The notes under the pieces were generated by a model. It was not told the origin of the DNA, did no database searches, and was given only the letters and a program-made list of their open reading frames with translations. Positions 8,161 to 9,316 of a DNA stretch of 9,316 nucleotides are shown here, piece after piece. Within the stretch, counting starts at the first letter, position 1. The number at the start of each line of letters is the position of its first letter. Location: assembly GCA_900768535.1 (NCBI GenBank), contig CAAGDE010000047.1:1-9316 (forward strand), read 5' to 3'. A program made the translations under genes and the position numbers. The DNA comes from Clostridia bacterium. Its GTDB lineage: Bacteria > Bacillota > Clostridia > Oscillospirales > CAG-272.

Positions 8161-8180
8161 CCGAAACCGGTTGATTTCGG
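8161..8180 (-). promoter_or_regulatory. Leader hairpin with a competing upstream partner
   Basis: On the minus strand CCGAAA (8180-8175) pairs with TTTCGG (8166-8161) around an 8-nt loop. An identical CCGAAA lies upstream at 8217-8212 and could compete for the same partner, so two alternative folds are possible in the rpoB leader. Whether they are used is unknown. Confidence 0.4.
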
Positions 8181-8250
8181 GATGCTTCTTTTGTGCAATT
8201 TGCCATATCCTTTTCGGAGGGCGACAAGAAAAGAAAGCATCGTACAGGCG

Positions 8251-8256
8251 ATTATA
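8251..8256 (-). promoter_or_regulatory. Possible second -10 box for rpoB
   Basis: The minus strand has an exact TATAAT here, 13-18 bp downstream of the better-supported -10. At 17-bp spacing the upstream hexamer is TATGGT, a poor -35. A minor start near 8244 is possible, but the upstream promoter is favoured. Confidence 0.3.
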
Positions 8257-8268
8257 ATGCAGTTTACT

Positions 8269-8297
8269 ATTTTACCATATTTCTCGCCGTTTGTCAA
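8269..8297 (-). promoter_or_regulatory. Sigma-A promoter of rpoB-rpoC
   Basis: On the minus strand a consensus -35 TTGACA (8297-8292) is separated by exactly 17 bp from -10 TAAAAT (8274-8269). Initiation is expected near 8262, giving a leader of about 190 nt before rpoB. The DNA upstream of the -35 (8298-8350) is partly A/T-rich. This is the only good promoter seen for rpoBC, consistent with the operon being transcribed independently of the ribosomal protein genes it usually follows. Confidence 0.82.
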
Positions 8298-8439
8298 GGC
8301 TTTTCCGAGAATTTCCCGAAAAAAATTTCATCATACATATATTATAAGGCATTTTTGGTCATCTTCCCGCATCCTAGGGGGCGGAAGCTGTCCGCCGGAG
8401 CCGTCTGCGGGGGAGGATTGCCGAATTTCCTGTCAAAAT

Positions 8440-8493
8440 CAACAAAGAAAAAATCGAAAAAAATCGACGATTTGCAAAAGTTTTTTTCAAAAC
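8440..8493 (+). promoter_or_regulatory. A-tract block upstream of the rpsT promoter
   Basis: Runs of A or T occur at 8448-8453, 8457-8463, 8477-8480 and 8481-8487, the first two about one helical turn apart. The block ends just before the -35. This is the placement expected for an UP-like or intrinsically bent activating element. Within it AAATCGACGATTT (8461-8473) is a perfect inverted repeat with a one-base centre, which could be a protein site. Confidence 0.45.
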
Positions 8494-8497
8494 CCTC

Positions 8498-8526
8498 TTG
8501 CAATCCGGCTTTGTTTGTGGTAAAAT
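8498..8526 (+). promoter_or_regulatory. Sigma-A promoter of rpsT
   Basis: The -35 TTGCAA (8498-8503) and -10 TAAAAT (8521-8526) are 17 bp apart. A TG at 8518-8519 makes an extended -10. Initiation is expected near 8533, giving a leader of about 96 nt before rpsT. It fires away from the rpoB promoter, with predicted start sites about 270 bp apart. Confidence 0.82.
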
Positions 8527-8542
8527 AGAAGGGCATATGGAT

Positions 8543-8576
8543 GAAAACCGTGCGCACCCTCTCAGGCGCCGTTTTC
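8543..8576 (+). promoter_or_regulatory. Hairpin in the rpsT 5' leader
   Basis: GAAAAC (8543-8548) pairs with GTTTTC (8571-8576). After a C-C mismatch, GTGC (8550-8553) pairs with GCGC (8566-8569), leaving a 12-nt loop. This makes a ten-pair stem about 10 nt from the predicted RNA 5' end. No T run follows, so premature termination is unlikely. Many ribosomal protein genes bind their own leader, so autoregulation by bS20 is a reasonable but untested reading. Confidence 0.5.
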
Positions 8577-8613
8577 AGGCATACCATTCCATTCCGCTCG
8601 TCGGAAAATACAG

Positions 8614-8621
8614 AGGGAGGT
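8614..8621 (+). promoter_or_regulatory. Ribosome binding site of rpsT
   Basis: AGGGAGGT is nearly a full complement of the 16S rRNA 3' end. The GGGAGG core ends 8 nt before the ATG at 8629, so it fixes the start and predicts strong translation. Confidence 0.9.
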
Positions 8622-8628
8622 AAAATCG

Positions 8629-8892
8629 ATGCCGAACATCAAATCCGCAAAGAAAAGAGTCAAGGTCATCAAAGTCAAGACCCTGCAGAACAAAATGCAC
8701 GCGTCTGCTCTGAAAACCGAGATCAAAAAGTTTGATGCTGCTGTGGCTTCCGGTGATAAGGAAGCGGCGCAGGCTGCATACAAAGTCGCGGTGAAGAAGA
8801 TCGACCAGGCTGCTGCTTACGGAATCATCCATAAGAACGCCGCTGCTCACAAGAAGAGCCAGTTCACCAAAAAAGTTAACGCGATGGCGTGA
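8629..8892 (+). CDS. rpsT: 30S ribosomal protein bS20
   Basis: This gene encodes bS20, a primary binding protein of the 30S subunit that contacts 16S rRNA early in assembly. The 87-residue product matches the usual length of the family. It begins with the typical MPNIKSAKKR, is rich in Lys and Ala throughout, and has the conserved C-terminal pattern GIIHKNAAAHKKSQ (65-78) expected of its long helical bundle. It is monocistronic: its own promoter lies about 100 bp upstream and a strong terminator about 45 bp downstream. It is transcribed divergently from rpoBC. A small stem, GGGGC (8900-8904) with GCCCC (8915-8919), follows the stop codon. Nothing suggests truncation. Confidence 0.98.
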   Translation: MPNIKSAKKRVKVIKVKTLQNKMHASALKTEIKKFDAAVASGDKEAAQAAYKVAVKKIDQAAAYGIIHKNAAAHKKSQFTKKVNAMA

Positions 8893-8936
8893 AGACCTTG
8901 GGGCACTGCCAAAAGCCCCGCTCAGCGCTTCACCGC

Positions 8937-8990
8937 AAAGGGCACCCGGAAGGTGTACGTAATGTACGTACTGCGTTCCGGGTGCCTTTT
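8937..8990 (+). terminator. Intrinsic terminator of rpsT
   Basis: GGCACCCGGAA (8941-8951) pairs perfectly with TTCCGGGTGCC (8976-8986). After a small internal loop, GTACGTA pairs with TACGTAC around ATG. The base is extended by AAAG with TTTT (8987-8990). Further T-rich runs follow (CTTTTGGGACTTTTTC, to 9010), giving a strong Rho-independent terminator. Confidence 0.93.
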
Positions 8991-9016
8991 GTGGCTTTTG
9001 GGACTTTTTCGGAGAA

Positions 9017-9044
9017 GGGGGCGGGGACGCAGGGAGGTGCGGGG
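9017..9044 (+). other. Predicted G-quadruplex motif
   Basis: Four G runs, GGGGG (9017-9021), GGGG (9023-9026), GGG (9032-9034) and GGGG (9041-9044), are separated by loops of 1, 5 and 6 bases. This satisfies the common G3+/N1-7 rule. It lies between the rpsT terminator and the hairpin repeats. Its function, if any, is unknown. Confidence 0.55.
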
Positions 9045-9058
9045 CGTTATGTGGTACG

Positions 9059-9144
9059 CTCGCCTGTTTCGCCCTCATCCGGCACTGGCGTGCTAAACTG
9101 CTTGCAGTTTTCCTTCCACCACCCGGGGGAAGGCTGCTACGGCG
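9059..9144 (+). repeat. Intergenic hairpin repeat, copy A
   Basis: The copy opens CTCGCC..TTTCGCCCTCATCCG and closes GGGGGAAGGCTGCTACGGCG. It contains three stems in a row: GCAC/GTGC (9082-9093), AAACTGC/GCAGTTT (9095-9110) and CCTTCC/GGAAGG (9112-9133). It shares head and tail with copy B but has a different middle. No reading frame of interest crosses it. Confidence 0.75.
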
Positions 9145-9210
9145 ATTCCGTGAGATTTAGAGACAACGTCTGAATGCGGTGAGGCGGAAGAAAAGTTTGC
9201 GCCGTCCGTC

Positions 9211-9270
9211 CGCCCTCATCCGTCGCTTACGCGCCACCTTCCCCCTCGAAGGGGAAGGCTACTGCGGCGG
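9211..9270 (+). repeat. Intergenic hairpin repeat, copy B
   Basis: The copy opens with CGCCCTCATCCG (9211-9222). It carries a perfect 8-bp stem CCTTCCCC/GGGGAAGG (9237-9258, loop CTCGAA) and closes GGCTACTGCGGCG. It is the compact form of the repeat, in the same orientation as copies A and C. Confidence 0.78.
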
Positions 9271-9293
9271 GATGGGTGCATGAAGTGGTTCCA

Positions 9294-9316
9294 CTCGCCG
9301 ATTTCGCCCTCATCCG
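9294..9316 (+). repeat. Intergenic hairpin repeat, copy C (cut by window end)
   Basis: The last 23 bases match the opening of copy A (9059-9081) except for two adjacent bases (TG versus GA), including the common CGCCCTCATCCG. The rest of this copy should lie beyond the window. Confidence 0.65.

Larger units (their letters stand above)
8991..9316. other. Non-coding tail of the window
   Basis: There is no credible gene on either strand. An open frame at 8889-9173 overlaps the end of rpsT, lacks a ribosome site and runs through the terminator and repeats. The content is terminator T-tracts, the G-quadruplex motif and the three hairpin repeats. The stretch between copies A and B (9145-9210) shows nothing I recognise. 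Confidence 0.7.

Noticed and set aside
8091..8240. 49-codon leader frame ending just before rpoB
   Set aside because: ATG at 8240 has no ribosome site upstream, and the frame overlaps the leader hairpins. Composition gives no coding support.
8889..9173. 94-codon frame after rpsT
   Set aside because: It overlaps the rpsT stop, lacks a ribosome site and reads through a strong terminator and hairpin repeats.

Overview
The window holds three genes of the core information machinery of a Gram-positive bacterium of the class Clostridia, most likely an Oscillospirales (Ruminococcaceae/Oscillospiraceae-like) gut lineage. The evidence is as follows. RpoB and RpoC follow the Bacillus/Clostridium pattern, and the RpoC trigger loop lacks the large proteobacterial insertion. 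Promoters are of the sigma-A type (TTGACA or TTGCAA, 17-bp spacer, TAAAAT), and Shine-Dalgarno sites are purine-rich. Coding DNA is GC-rich and avoids TTA, CTA and TCA codons. The intergenic DNA carries hairpin repeats of a style I associate with Oscillospirales genomes. The family-level placement is inference.

Layout, left to right. Positions 1-294 are a higher-order tandem array of 36-bp units and 52-bp hairpin-bearing units with no convincing gene. Positions 308-421 are a 114-bp element with 30-bp inverted ends around a 54-bp spacer. Positions 436-484 are a perfect 22-bp-stem hairpin that ends the leftward rpoC transcript. Leftward rpoC (493-4065, GTG start) and rpoB (4090-8073) are 24 bp apart and form a two-gene operon. 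The 555-bp region 8074-8628 is a divergent control region. It contains the rpoB promoter and a structured leader of about 190 nt on the minus strand, and the rpsT promoter, an A-tract block and a leader hairpin on the plus strand. rpsT (8629-8892) encodes ribosomal protein bS20 and is followed by a strong terminator (8937-8990). The remaining 8991-9316 has no gene. It holds a G-quadruplex motif and three copies, the last cut by the window end, of a CGCCCTCATCCG-headed hairpin repeat.

How the genes relate: rpoB and rpoC encode the two catalytic subunits of RNA polymerase and rpsT encodes a small-subunit ribosomal protein, so the divergent region sets expression of two growth-linked products from separate promoters. 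rpoBC here is not joined to rplKAJL upstream or rpsLG-fusA downstream, the usual Bacillota arrangement.

I see no sign of a defence, mobile or biosynthetic system. The points most worth a second look are the isolated rpoBC operon, a roughly 53-residue insertion and a His-to-Asn change in RpoB, the structured leaders, and the composite repeat array.
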